This document shows positions 18,399 to 26,811 of a stretch of DNA of 64,000 nt, piece by piece. Below the pieces are notes generated by a model. It was not told the origin of the DNA and did not search any database. It saw nothing but the letters and a program-made list of their open reading frames with translations. The stretch comes from DATMER01 sp034667225 (GTDB lineage: Bacteria; Acidobacteriota; Thermoanaerobaculia; Multivoradales; UBA5704): positions 62,001-126,000 of the forward strand of contig JAXDKG010000050.1 of NCBI GenBank assembly GCA_034667225.1. Direction: 5' to 3'. Positions within the stretch are counted from its first letter, which is position 1. Every line of letters begins with the position of its first letter. Made by a program: the position numbers and the translations under genes.

Positions 18399-18416
18399 GT
18401 GACAGCGGGGTGACAA
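18399..18416 (-). promoter_or_regulatory. Pho box upstream of pstS
   Basis: On the minus strand TTGTCAC-CCCG-CTGTCAC: two 7-mers separated by 4 bp, the arrangement of PhoB sites (consensus CTGTCAT repeats, 11-bp period). A phoB gene is in the window at 23756-24442. The site is shared with the divergent gene at 18452. Confidence 0.8.
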
Positions 18417-18438
18417 AGGCGAGTGGGGCAGAGGAGCG

Positions 18439-18444
18439 TAAGAT
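18439..18444 (+). promoter_or_regulatory. -10 hexamer TAAGAT (leaderless type)
   Basis: TAAGAT ends 7 nt before the ATG at 18452; no Shine-Dalgarno is at normal distance. Confidence 0.45.
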
Positions 18445-18451
18445 ACGCACG

Positions 18452-18985
18452 ATGAAGCTGCTCTCCCAGACCATGATCCGTGAAGCCCTCGAGGCGCTGG
18501 CACGCGAGCTCGAGGCGACGGGATCGACTCGACAGGAGGAGATCATGCTCGCTGGCGGTGCCGCTCTCGTGCTGCTGTACAACGCGCGGGACTCCACGAG
18601 AGATGTGGACTATTGCTCGCTTGGCTCAGCAGGCTCCGCCTCTCTCCGGGATGCGGCTCGTCGAGTGGCTGCCAGCCTAGAGCTTCCAGAGGACTGGCTC
18701 AATGACGGCGCAAAGGGATACCTCAAAGGCATTCTTCCTGGCGAGGTGCTGCTCGACAGGCCCGCTCTCCTGGTTCGGGCTTTGGGGCCGCAGCAGCTTC
18801 TTGCGATGAAGCTGAGCGCCTGGCGAGACGATGTGGACATCAATGACGCTCGCCTGCTTCTGCCCGAGGTCCAGGGGACGCGCGAGGAGGTATGGAGTGC
18901 GGTCGAACCGTTCCTGGTTCCGGGCCGTGAGCTCAAGGCGCGCTTCGCCTTTGAAGACCTCTGGGAATCCACCCATGGAAATTAG
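18452..18985 (+). CDS. DUF6036-type nucleotidyltransferase-like protein
   Basis: A 177-residue protein with a nucleotidyltransferase-like core: L-A-G-G-A-A-L-V-L-L-Y followed by R-D-S-T-R-D-V-D-Y, a G-G-x-A ... D-x-D arrangement. L-L-A-M-K-L-S-A-W-R follows in the middle. I recall this as the DUF6036 family, related in fold to AbiEii-like enzymes; the activity is not known to me. It overlaps the next ORF by 11 bp and forms a two-gene unit inserted between the divergent Pho boxes of pstS and the porin. A toxin-antitoxin or nucleotidyl-transfer switch is possible but unproven. Confidence 0.72.
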   Translation: MKLLSQTMIREALEALARELEATGSTRQEEIMLAGGAALVLLYNARDSTRDVDYCSLGSAGSASLRDAARRVAASLELPEDWLNDGAKGYLKGILPGEVLLDRPALLVRALGPQQLLAMKLSAWRDDVDINDARLLLPEVQGTREEVWSAVEPFLVPGRELKARFAFEDLWESTHGN

Positions 18986-19328
18986 AGACCTCGTGCGCGC
19001 GCTCCTTGGTTTCGATGCGCTGGTGGTAAGGCAGTGGCTGGCTGACGCCCAGCGCTCCGGCCTCGTATGGACAGAGGTACCAGCTCCCCTCGGGCTGGAC
19101 GCTACCGAGCTTGCGACGGCGGCTGGAGTGGTGGAGCTCCTGGCAGGGCGGATGGGGCAGTCCCCGCCGGAATGGACGGCGAGCGTCCCGCCGGCGCCGC
19201 AACGGCTCTTCCTCGTCCGCGCCGCGGCCAGCATGCCGCGCCTGCGCTCTCTCTGCGAGCGGGAAGGCCCCGAACCGCTCAGACGTCGTGGCCTCCTGGC
19301 TCCGCCGGAATTCCTCAGCATCGCCTAG
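18975..19328 (+). CDS. Uncharacterised partner of the nucleotidyltransferase-like gene
   Basis: A 117-residue soluble protein with helical N-terminus (V-V-R-Q-W-L-A-D-A) and a C-terminal block P-R-L-R-S-L-C, then E-G-P-E-P-L-R-R-R, then L-A-P-P-E-F-L. I believe this block recurs next to DUF6036 genes in other GC-rich bacteria, but I cannot check that here. The ATG at 18975 lies inside the preceding gene (11-bp overlap), so translation is likely coupled. A Pho box for the next gene starts 6 bp after its stop. Confidence 0.65.
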   Translation: MEIRDLVRALLGFDALVVRQWLADAQRSGLVWTEVPAPLGLDATELATAAGVVELLAGRMGQSPPEWTASVPPAPQRLFLVRAAASMPRLRSLCEREGPEPLRRRGLLAPPEFLSIA

Positions 19329-19333
19329 ACCTC

Positions 19334-19351
19334 CTGTCGCAGACCTGTCAC
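19334..19351 (+). promoter_or_regulatory. Pho box upstream of the porin gene
   Basis: CTGTCGC-AGAC-CTGTCAC, two 7-mers with a 4-bp spacer. A weaker third 7-mer (CCGTTGC) follows in phase at 19356-19362. A TATTCT hexamer at 19385-19390 could be the -10. Confidence 0.8.
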
Positions 19352-19419
19352 AGGTCCGTTGCAGGGACGCGCGGGCCGTCTTCCTATTCTCTCCTCGAAC
19401 TCGAAAGGAGAGCCAAGGA

Positions 19420-20727
19420 ATGCCCAGATCAACTCGATTCGCGGCCGGTCTGCTGGTGCTGTTGGCGCTGGTGGTCGCCTCGATGGCGTCGGCACAGGTG
19501 GTGGGTCTGTATTACAAGGAGGTCGAGAAGGACGGCCGGATTTATCTCTTCAACACCCCGGAGCGCTACAAGTCGTGGTCGGAGTCGGGGGACATGGGGC
19601 AGTCCGTAACGCTGCCCGGAGCCGGCCCGGACGGCGAGACGATCGTGGCCGAGAATGAGACGGCCATCGACCTCTATCTCTTCAAGCACAACCTGCCGGC
19701 CTATGAGCGGCCGACTCCCAAGGCGGCGGCTCCTGCGGAGTTTCCCTCCAACAAGTTCGGCATCCGCGTCTATGCCGACGTCAGCAGCAAGTCGAACGAG
19801 GACGAGGCCACGGGCATCGAGAGCAACGACAGCGGCGTGGGCATTGACGTCAAGCGCACCTACTTCACCTTCACCCACAATTTCGACAAGGTGTGGTCCG
19901 CGCAGTTCCAGTCCGACATCGGCGACCAGGGCGCCCGCCGGTATGACGTGTTCGTGAAGAAGGCCTACGTGCAGGCCCAGATCAGCCCCGTGGCCATCTT
20001 CCGGCTCGGCTCGGCCGATACGCCCTGGATCCCGTACGTCGAGGGTCTGTACGGCCTGCGCTACATCGATACGACCATCACCGACCACCTGAGCTTCGGC
20101 TCCTCGGCCGAGTGGGGCTTCCACTTCACCGGCGCCAAGCCCCTCTTTGGCTACTACTTCACGGTGGGCAACGGCCGCGGCTTCAGCAATCCGACGCGCA
20201 GCAAGACCGTGGACTTCGAGGGCCGCGTCTCCTTCACGCCGGTCAAAGGGCTCAACCTCGCGGTCGGCGGCTACAGCGGCAAGCGCGGCCAGGAGACGGA
20301 TGCTGCTCCGGCCAAGCACACGGCGACCCGCGGCGACGCCCTGATCGCCTACAACACCGACCGCTTCCGGATCGGCGGCGAATACTTCCAGGCCAGGAAC
20401 TGGAGCAGCGTCACCACCGTCGCCACCGACAAGTCCGACGGCTTCTCGGGCTGGGCCCTGTTCAACATCGATCCCAAGTGGGCCGTCTTCGGCCGCTACG
20501 ACCAGGCCGATCCCAGCAAGGACCTCAAGCCGGCTCTCCAGTTCACCTACTACAACGCCGGCCTGCAGTGGACGCTCAACAAGGCCTTCGCCGCTTCGCT
20601 GGTCTACAAGGGCGCCGAGGTCGAGGGCGGCACGCTCGGCACGAGCAACGGCACCATCGGCTCGACGAACGCCAACAAGAAGGGTACGTACCAGGAGATC
20701 GGCGTCTTCACCGTCTACAACTTCTGA
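19420..20727 (+). CDS. OprP/OprO-like outer-membrane porin
   Basis: A 435-residue exported beta-barrel: signal peptide about 1-25 ending A-S-A, a short linker domain, then many amphipathic strands and a terminal Phe (V-Y-N-F), the usual outer-membrane insertion signal. The strand pattern and W-I-P-Y-V-E-G-L-Y-G-L-R-Y-I resemble the phosphate-selective porin O/P family. AAGGAG precedes the ATG, and a Pho box lies 70 bp upstream, which supports a role in phosphate entry. The PAP2 gene overlaps its stop. Anion selectivity is inferred. Confidence 0.85.
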   Translation: MPRSTRFAAGLLVLLALVVASMASAQVVGLYYKEVEKDGRIYLFNTPERYKSWSESGDMGQSVTLPGAGPDGETIVAENETAIDLYLFKHNLPAYERPTPKAAAPAEFPSNKFGIRVYADVSSKSNEDEATGIESNDSGVGIDVKRTYFTFTHNFDKVWSAQFQSDIGDQGARRYDVFVKKAYVQAQISPVAIFRLGSADTPWIPYVEGLYGLRYIDTTITDHLSFGSSAEWGFHFTGAKPLFGYYFTVGNGRGFSNPTRSKTVDFEGRVSFTPVKGLNLAVGGYSGKRGQETDAAPAKHTATRGDALIAYNTDRFRIGGEYFQARNWSSVTTVATDKSDGFSGWALFNIDPKWAVFGRYDQADPSKDLKPALQFTYYNAGLQWTLNKAFAASLVYKGAEVEGGTLGTSNGTIGSTNANKKGTYQEIGVFTVYNF

Positions 20728-21245
20728 TGGAGACTCTGTGGAAGCGCGTCGTGTCCGTAGATCAGAGGCTGCTCCTTGGCGTGCGGCGCTGGGAGTCGGC
20801 TTTCATGACGCGCCTCATGAAGACCCTGACCCAGCTGGGGGATACCTCGACATGGGTGGTCGTGGGGCTCGCCCTTGCGTTTTCCGGCGGCCTGGGTCCG
20901 CGCTACGCCGCGCTGCTGGGGCTGGGGGCCACGATCGCGGTGCTGGCCTCGCAGGCGCTCAAGCGGGTCTGCTGCCGGGCCCGTCCGAGCTGCCTGAGTG
21001 ATTTTGCCGCTCTCGTGGAGAACCCGGACGCCTTCTCCTTTCCTTCGGGGCACACTTCCGCGGCCTTCGGAATCGCCGTGGCCCTGGCGGGGGAGGGGAG
21101 CGGCCTCGGAGCGCTGACGCTGACCCTCGCCTCCGGCATTGCAATGTCCCGGGTCTACCTGGGAGCCCACTACCCGTTGGATGTAGCGGCTGGTACGTTG
21201 GTGGGGAGCCTCGCCGGGATCGCGGCGAGGCTGATCTTGAGCTAG
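20727..21245 (+). CDS. PAP2 superfamily membrane phosphatase
   Basis: A 172-residue membrane protein with the three acid-phosphatase motifs: K-R-V-C-C-R-A-R-P, P-S-G-H-T and S-R-V-Y-L-G-A-H-Y-P-L-D. Members dephosphorylate lipid phosphates such as undecaprenyl pyrophosphate or phosphatidate on the outer face of the inner membrane. The ATG overlaps the porin stop (TGATG), so it shares the Pho-controlled transcript and may release phosphate from lipids under starvation (inference). Its stop overlaps phoU by 3 bp. Confidence 0.9.
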   Translation: METLWKRVVSVDQRLLLGVRRWESAFMTRLMKTLTQLGDTSTWVVVGLALAFSGGLGPRYAALLGLGATIAVLASQALKRVCCRARPSCLSDFAALVENPDAFSFPSGHTSAAFGIAVALAGEGSGLGALTLTLASGIAMSRVYLGAHYPLDVAAGTLVGSLAGIAARLILS

Positions 21246-21916
21246 GCCGTCTGCTGGTGCTGGCCCATCGAGTGGCGGATGTCGCGGCCCTCGACGTAAT
21301 AGATCACGTCCTCGGCGATGTTCGTGGCATGGTCCGCGATGCGCTCCAGGTTGCGTGAGACGAGGAGCAGGTGGAGCGCCCGGCTCACGGTCTTGGGGTC
21401 TTCGATCATGAAGGTCAGCAGCTCGCGGAAGATCTGCTTGTAGAGGCCGTCCACCGCGTCGTCCGAGCGGCAGACCTCGTTGGCCAGGGCCGCGTCGCGA
21501 TTGACGAAGGCGTCGAGGCTCTTGCGCACCATGGCCTGCACGAGCTGCGAGAGGTGGGGCAGGTCGATGTACGGCTTGAGCGGCGGCTGCTCGTTGAGCT
21601 GCTCCACCGACTGGGCGATGTTGACGGCCGAGTCGCCGATCCGCTCGAGGTCGCTGTTGATCTTCATCACGGCGACGATGAAGCGGAGGTCCACCGCCGT
21701 GGGCTGCCGGCGCACCAGGATGCTGTGGCAGACCTCGTCGATTTCGATCTCCAGGTGATCGACGTCGCTGTCGCTCCGGATGACCTCGGCGCTCAGGTCG
21801 GACTTGCGCTCCAGGAGAGCCTGCGTGGCGCGCGAGACCATGCCTTCCACCATGCCGCCCATCCTGAGCAGCATCTGACGTGCGCGGTCCAGCTCCTGAT
21901 CGAGATGACGCTCCAT
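21242..21916 (-). CDS. phoU: Phosphate signalling protein PhoU
   Basis: A 224-residue all-helical protein with the two PhoU repeats; E-R-I-G-D-S-A-V-N-I-A and E-R-I-A-D-H-A-T-N-I-A are the metal-binding E/D-x-x-D motifs. PhoU links PstB to PhoR and keeps the Pho regulon off when phosphate is plentiful. The ATG at 21916 is chosen; a TTG two codons earlier would lie immediately after TAAGAT, a likely -10. It is transcribed separately from phoB-phoR but in the same direction. Confidence 0.95.
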   Translation of the reverse strand: MERHLDQELDRARQMLLRMGGMVEGMVSRATQALLERKSDLSAEVIRSDSDVDHLEIEIDEVCHSILVRRQPTAVDLRFIVAVMKINSDLERIGDSAVNIAQSVEQLNEQPPLKPYIDLPHLSQLVQAMVRKSLDAFVNRDAALANEVCRSDDAVDGLYKQIFRELLTFMIEDPKTVSRALHLLLVSRNLERIADHATNIAEDVIYYVEGRDIRHSMGQHQQTA

Positions 21917-21922
21917 GCTCAA

Positions 21923-21928
21923 ATCTTA
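21923..21928 (-). promoter_or_regulatory. -10 hexamer TAAGAT before phoU
   Basis: TAAGAT ends 6 nt before the phoU ATG, consistent with a leaderless mRNA. A degenerate Pho-like pair lies exactly 10 bp upstream. Confidence 0.5.
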
Positions 21929-21938
21929 CCTTGGTTGG

Positions 21939-21956
21939 GTTTGCAGCGTGTTACAA
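21939..21956 (-). promoter_or_regulatory. Degenerate Pho-box candidate before phoU
   Basis: On the minus strand TTGTAAC-ACGC-TGCAAAC. The second 7-mer ends 10 bp before the TAAGAT hexamer. Another in-phase 7-mer, CTGTCAC, lies 22 bp farther upstream (21972-21978). Confidence 0.4.
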
Positions 21957-21984
21957 GTTGTGGGCGGCCGGGTGACAGCGGATT

Positions 21985-23742
21985 CTACCCCAGCGGCAGC
22001 CGCACCCGGAACGTGCTGCCCTTGCCGATGCGGCTCTCGACCTCGACATGGCCGCCGTGGGTCTGGGCCACGTGCTTGACGATCGCGAGGCCGAGGCCGG
22101 TGCCTCCTTCGTCCCGGGAGCGCCCTTTGTCGACGCGGTAGAAGCGCTCGAAGATGCGGGAGAGGGCGTCCTGCGGGATGCCGATGCCCGTGTCGCTCAC
22201 TTCGAGGAGGGCATGGCCGTCGGCCTGCGAGAGGCGGAGGCTCACGGTCCCCTCGGGCTGGTTGTACTTGACGGCATTGTCGAGGAGGTTGACGACGAGG
22301 CGCTCGATACCTTCCGGGTCTCCTGAGAGGGCCGGGACCTGCTCGTCAACGTCCAGCTCGATCCGGACCTGGCGCTCGCGGGCGGCGTCGGAGAGCACTT
22401 CGGCGGCGCGGTGGATCACCGCCGGCAGCTCGACCGGCTCGCGCTCGGTGGGCTGCGGCGTCACGCTCTCCAGGCGCGAGAGGGTGAGGAGGTCGTCCAG
22501 CAGTGCCTGGAGGCGCCGGCACTGCACCAGGATGCGCTCGTTGAAACGGCGGGCGGTGGCCGGCTCGTCCAGGGCGCCGTCGCGCAGGGTCTCGGCATAG
22601 CCGCGGATCGCGGCGAGCGGGGTCTTCAGCTCGTGCGAGACGTTGGCCACGAAGTCGCGGCGCATGTCGGCCACGCGGGTGAGCTCGGTGGTGTCGCGGG
22701 CCACCACGACCGCGCCGCGCTCGCCGCCGGCCAGGGCGGCGCTCGCCAGGAGCAGCGTCCGCCGCTCCGGGGCGAGGATCTCGATCTGGCCGCTCTGCCC
22801 CGTGCCCAGGCGCAGCGTGTCGTCCACCAGACTGGCCAGCCCGGGCTGGCGGATGATCTCGAGGATCGGCCGGCCGGTGACTTCCTCGCCGTTGATGTCG
22901 AAGAGCCGGAGGAAGGCAGGGTTGGCCAGCCGGGCGCGGCCATCGGCGCCGACCACCAGCACCCCTTCGGACATGCTGGAGAGGATGGCTTTGAGATGGT
23001 CGCGCTCGTCGCGCACGGCGGCGAACTGGGCCTCGGCGGTCTCGGCGAGGCGGTTGAGCGCTAGGGCCACGGGCGCCAGCTCGTCCTCCTCCGGCACCTG
23101 CACGCGGCGAAGCCGGCCGCCGACGAGGTCGCGCGCCTCGCCGATCAGCCGGGCGAGCGGCTGGAAGAGGCGCCGGTCGATCCACAGCGAGGTGAGCAGG
23201 ATCGCCACGCCGGCCGCGAGCGCCGCCAGCAGCATGGCCGCGGCGAGCCGGCCGCGCAGCGCCTGGAGCTCCGACAGGGGTTGGGCGAGACGCAGCACCA
23301 GCAGCTCCCCCTTGGAGTCGGTGAGCGTGCGGGCAGCGTAAACGTAAGTGTCCCCCGTGGTCTCGCTGTGGCGCACCGCCGCCCCCTGGCCGCGGGCCAG
23401 GGCCTCCCGGATCTCGGGCCGCTCGGAGTGATTCTCCATGGCCCCGACCTGCCGGTCCGAGCGCGAGCTGTCGGCAATCACGCTGCCATCACCGCGAATC
23501 AGGGTGATCCTGAGGTCCGAATGGCTGCCGATCTCATGCACCCAGCGCTGGAGGTCGGCGCCTGGCTGCACCGCGCGCTCGGCCACGATCGGCGAGAGGA
23601 GGCGCAGGGTGTCGAGGAGCTGGGTCGAGGCGCTACGCTGGAACAGGCCGGGGAGGAGGAGCCAGAGCAGCGCCGAGGCGGTGAGCACCGCCGCCAGCGC
23701 CGGCCAGAGCGGAGCGAGTCGCAGCTTGGGCGGGAAGCGCAA
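21985..23742 (-). CDS. phoR: Phosphate regulon sensor histidine kinase PhoR-like
   Basis: A 585-residue membrane kinase. Two helices (about 13-33 and 166-187) bracket an extracytoplasmic sensor domain. Then come a HAMP region, a PAS domain (about 250-355), the H-box V-S-H-E-L-K-T-P with H370, and an HATPase domain with N-L-L-D-N-A-V-K-Y, D-T-G-I-G-I-P and G-T-G-L-G-L-A-I-V. The start appears to be TTG at 23742, 13 nt after the phoB stop. The periplasmic sensor loop is longer than in E. coli PhoR and resembles the PnpS/PhoR type. Confidence 0.93.
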   Translation of the reverse strand: MRFPPKLRLAPLWPALAAVLTASALLWLLLPGLFQRSASTQLLDTLRLLSPIVAERAVQPGADLQRWVHEIGSHSDLRITLIRGDGSVIADSSRSDRQVGAMENHSERPEIREALARGQGAAVRHSETTGDTYVYAARTLTDSKGELLVLRLAQPLSELQALRGRLAAAMLLAALAAGVAILLTSLWIDRRLFQPLARLIGEARDLVGGRLRRVQVPEEDELAPVALALNRLAETAEAQFAAVRDERDHLKAILSSMSEGVLVVGADGRARLANPAFLRLFDINGEEVTGRPILEIIRQPGLASLVDDTLRLGTGQSGQIEILAPERRTLLLASAALAGGERGAVVVARDTTELTRVADMRRDFVANVSHELKTPLAAIRGYAETLRDGALDEPATARRFNERILVQCRRLQALLDDLLTLSRLESVTPQPTEREPVELPAVIHRAAEVLSDAARERQVRIELDVDEQVPALSGDPEGIERLVVNLLDNAVKYNQPEGTVSLRLSQADGHALLEVSDTGIGIPQDALSRIFERFYRVDKGRSRDEGGTGLGLAIVKHVAQTHGGHVEVESRIGKGSTFRVRLPLG

Positions 23743-23755
23743 GGCCGTCAGGGCC

Positions 23756-24442
23756 TCAGCCCGGCCTCAACCGATACCCGACGCCGATCACGGTCTCGAT
23801 GCGGTCGGCCTCGGGGCCCAGCTTGCGCCGCAGACGGCGGATGTGTGTATCGACCGTGCGGCTGTCGATGTCCTCGGCGTAGCCCCAGACGTCGGAGAGG
23901 AGCTGCCCCCGGGTCTGCACCCGGCCGTTGCGCTCCATCAGCAGGCGCAGGAGACGGAACTCGGTGGCAGTCAGCGGCACTTCCTTGCCCCCGAGCCGGA
24001 GCTGATGCCCGGAGATATCCAGCTCGATCCCACCCACCTGGAGAAGCTCGCTCGGAGTCTCTTCGGGTTGGAGCCGGCGCAGCACTGCCTTCACTCGCAG
24101 CACCACCTCGCGCGGGCTGAAAGGCTTGCTGATGTAGTCGTCGGCCCCCAGCTCCAGCCCCACGATGCGGTCCACCTCCTCGCTGCGGGCGGTGAGCATC
24201 ACGATCGGCAGATGGGCGGTCGCCGGGTCGCGCTTGAGCAGGCGTGTGAGCTCCAGCCCGTCGAGCCCCGGCAGCATCAGATCGAGCAGGATCAGCTCGG
24301 GGTTCTCGCGCCGGACGGCCTCCAGGCCGGCATCCCCCCGGCTGGCGAGCTCGACCTGAAACCCCTCCTTCTCCAGGTTGTACTGCAGAACCTCGGCGAT
24401 GTCCGGCTCGTCCTCGATCAGTAGAATCCGTTCCCGTGCCAT
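23756..24442 (-). CDS. phoB: Phosphate regulon response regulator PhoB-like
   Basis: A 228-residue OmpR-class regulator. The receiver domain (1-120) has the acidic pocket E10-D11, phospho-acceptor D54 and the K in Y-I-S-K-P-F. The C-terminal winged helix (about 130-226) contains the recognition segment S-R-T-V-D-T-H-I-R-R-L-R-R-K-L. The ATG at 24442 begins the receiver fold; the open frame continues to 24712 without homology. It is the likely activator at the Pho boxes found in this window. It precedes phoR on the same transcript. Confidence 0.94.
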   Translation of the reverse strand: MARERILLIEDEPDIAEVLQYNLEKEGFQVELASRGDAGLEAVRRENPELILLDLMLPGLDGLELTRLLKRDPATAHLPIVMLTARSEEVDRIVGLELGADDYISKPFSPREVVLRVKAVLRRLQPEETPSELLQVGGIELDISGHQLRLGGKEVPLTATEFRLLRLLMERNGRVQTRGQLLSDVWGYAEDIDSRTVDTHIRRLRRKLGPEADRIETVIGVGYRLRPG

Positions 24443-24778
24443 TGGCGAAAAGGCTAGCACGGAGTTCTCCACAGGACCTGCGGAAAACTCTGCGGAATTG
24501 GCTCCTGTGAGGCCCGCAGAAACGAGGTCTGACGGCCCTTTCCACGCTTTGAACAAAGCTCTGTGCAATCCTGGTAAACTATTGAAAGGAATCGACTTAG
24601 ACGAAAGCGTTTCCTTTGGGGGAAGGATCGCACCGCGAACCGTGGAGAGATTTCCACAAACCTCATGTGACGGGCAGGTAATAAGTATGTTAACTCCATG
24701 TGACGCAGACATTTAACTCTATGGTGCAAAAAGGAAACAGGGGGTCCGGAGTAGGTTCTTTTTACAAATCGAAGGTTG
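24443..24778. other. 336-bp intergenic region between ppx and phoB
   Basis: AT-richer than its surroundings; no CDS is convincing. It holds the four phased Pho-like 7-mers at 24667-24706 and is the likely promoter region of phoB-phoR. Confidence 0.6.
24667..24706 (-). promoter_or_regulatory. Four 7-mers phased at 11 bp (Pho-like operator)
   Basis: On the plus strand the 7-mers GTGACGG (24667), GTAATAA (24678), GTTAACT (24689) and GTGACGC (24700) begin exactly 11 bp apart. On the minus strand the outer two read NCGTCAC, close to the CTGTCAC form at pstS and the porin. It lies about 225 bp before the phoB start, so it would need a long leader. Confidence 0.45.
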
Positions 24779-26383
24779 CTATACGGCAGCTTCGAGTCCC
24801 TGCCGCAGGCGCAGCCGGCAGCCGAAGACCTTCTCGAAGTACTCCCCGCGCCCGCGGGCGGCCTCCAGCTCCAATCCGACGTCGTAGCGCGACACGACCT
24901 CGAGCGTGACCCGGCCCTTGCGCAGCGAGCCATAGATCTCCTCGACGCGCGAGGCGTGGGTGCGGTCGAGGGCGTCGGCAACGCGCAACAGCGCGGTGAG
25001 CTGCCGGATGATCTTCTGCTGCCAGGGCTTGAGCGCGGCGAAGGTGGGATGGCTGCGCTTCGGAGTCGGGCCGCGGTGGTAGCGGGCGGCGTGGGCGATG
25101 ATCTCCATCTCGCGCGGGTCGAAGGCGTCGAGGCTGGCGTTGAAGATCAGGTAGAACGAGTGCTTGTGGTGGTTGCGGTAGTGGATGGAGTAGCCGAGGT
25201 CGTGGAGCAGGGCGGCGTACTCCAGCCACTCGCGCTCGCGCGAGCCGAGGCCGTGCAGCGAGGCCGTGACGTCGAATAGGCGGACGGCGAGCCGGGCGCT
25301 CTGCAGGCTGTGGCGGTAGACGCTCTCCGTGCGCTCGGCCAAGCGGAGGACCTGCCGGCGGCGGAGGTCCTCGGGCTCGCGCGCCGCGGGGATCGGCTGG
25401 CCGAGGGCCGCGAGCACCAGCCCCTCGCGCAGCGCCTGGCCGCTCACCTGGAAGCGGTCGACCCCGGCGCGGGAGACCAGCTCGTGGAGCAGGACGGCCC
25501 CAGCGAGCAGGCTCTCCGACCGGGGAATGCCTACCGGTGGCAGGTCGGCGATCTCCCGGCGCGGGAGGGTGCGCAGGCGCTCGATGAGCTGCGCCAGGTC
25601 CTTGAGGCGGACCTCCCGCAGGGCGGCCGACGACTCCTTCCAGTCGCGGCCGGCGAAGAAGTCGATCAGATCCGCGCAGCAGACCGCGGTCCCGGACGTG
25701 GCGACCAGCCGTTCGGCCGGCCCTTGGGGGACCTCCTTCTCCAATCGCTTCTGGATGCGGCGGCGGAGCTTCTCCAGCGATGCGGCGGTGGGCGGGTCGC
25801 CCTTGAGGTCGTTGGCGCAGCGCAGGGAGCCCAGGGCGAGGCTCACCACCTGCTCGATCTCGCCGGTCCGGGTGAAGATCCATTCGGTGCTGCCGCCGCC
25901 CACATCCACGATGGCTGCCGGCCCGTGCCCGAGGTCGACCACCTCGCGCACGGCGCGGTAGATGAGCCGCCCCTCCTCGACGCCGGTGAGGAGCTGGATG
26001 TCGAGGCCGGTCTGGGCTTTGACGCGGGAGAGAAAGTCGTCGCCGTTGGCAGCTTCGCGCACGGCGCTGGTAGCCACGGCCACGACCCGCTCGGCGCCCT
26101 TGAGGCGGGCGAGGGTGGTCATCTTGACCAGCGTTTCCAGGCCGTCGCGCATGGCGCTCTCGGAGAGGGTGCCGCGGCCGTGCGCGGTCTTGCCCAGGCG
26201 GACCATCTCGCGCTCGCGGCCAAGGACCCGGTAGCCTCCAGCCGGCTCCGGCGCAATCACGATCATGTGGATGGAGTTGGAGCCGATGTCGATGGCGGCC
26301 AGGCGGCCGGCAACGAGGGGTGTCGCCTCGGCGCGAGCACTGATATCCGGGAAGGTTAGAGGCTGCACCACGACTGCCGTCAC
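24779..26383 (-). CDS. ppx: Exopolyphosphatase Ppx/GppA with HD domain
   Basis: A 534-residue enzyme that removes terminal phosphates from polyphosphate or pppGpp. The actin-like ASKHA fold shows A-A-I-D-I-G-S-N-S-I-H at 29-39, the conserved glutamate in T-G-V-E-E-G-R-L, and V-D-V-G-G-G-S-T-E. A C-terminal HD-type domain with L-L-H-D-L-G-Y and H-H-K-H-S follows, as in E. coli Ppx. The start is GTG at 26383; TAGAAT ends 6 nt upstream, suggesting a leaderless mRNA. It is divergent from ppk across a repeat array. Confidence 0.92.
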   Translation of the reverse strand: MTAVVVQPLTFPDISARAEATPLVAGRLAAIDIGSNSIHMIVIAPEPAGGYRVLGREREMVRLGKTAHGRGTLSESAMRDGLETLVKMTTLARLKGAERVVAVATSAVREAANGDDFLSRVKAQTGLDIQLLTGVEEGRLIYRAVREVVDLGHGPAAIVDVGGGSTEWIFTRTGEIEQVVSLALGSLRCANDLKGDPPTAASLEKLRRRIQKRLEKEVPQGPAERLVATSGTAVCCADLIDFFAGRDWKESSAALREVRLKDLAQLIERLRTLPRREIADLPPVGIPRSESLLAGAVLLHELVSRAGVDRFQVSGQALREGLVLAALGQPIPAAREPEDLRRRQVLRLAERTESVYRHSLQSARLAVRLFDVTASLHGLGSREREWLEYAALLHDLGYSIHYRNHHKHSFYLIFNASLDAFDPREMEIIAHAARYHRGPTPKRSHPTFAALKPWQQKIIRQLTALLRVADALDRTHASRVEEIYGSLRKGRVTLEVVSRYDVGLELEAARGRGEYFEKVFGCRLRLRQGLEAAV

Positions 26384-26389
26384 GCCACG

Positions 26390-26395
26390 ATTCTA
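26390..26395 (-). promoter_or_regulatory. -10 hexamer TAGAAT before ppx
   Basis: TAGAAT ends 6 nt before the GTG start of ppx; no Shine-Dalgarno is seen. Confidence 0.45.
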
Positions 26396-26426
26396 CGCGC
26401 CATTTGACTGTTCTCCTCAGCGACTC

Positions 26427-26787
26427 GTACGGCTGTACGAGCGTCTCCCCCTGCTGTACGAGCGACTCCCCCGGTTGTACCAGCGGCTCACCCGTCCGTA
26501 CGAATGACTCCCCCGTATGTACCGCCGACTATTCCGTCCGTACGAGCGTTCGCCCCGCGTGTACCAGCGCCTCCCTCGTCCGTACGAGTGTCCGCTCCGT
26601 GTGTACCGCTGACTCGTACGGCCGTACCAGCGACTCGTCCATGCGTACGAGCCTCTCTCCCAGTCGTACCAGACACTCGTCCGTGCGTACCAGCCACTCT
26701 CCCCGACGTACGAGCGTCCCGTCCCTGTGTACCGACCTCCGGTACGAAGGGACGGATGACCGGTACGCGGAGACGGGGGACTCGTAC
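26427..26787. repeat. Degenerate 21-bp lattice array between ppx and ppk
   Basis: Fifteen GTAC tetramers start exactly 21 bp apart from 26435 to 26729. Three more follow in a shifted register at 26742, 26763 and 26784, and extra copies occur at 26427 and 26616. The unit is roughly GTAC(G/C)AGCG-ACTC-CCCGTC with many substitutions and no indels within a register. Because 21 is a multiple of three, several reading frames stay open as artefacts. Confidence 0.88.
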
Positions 26788-26811
26788 GAGGAGGACGAAG
26801 CCCCGGAGCAC

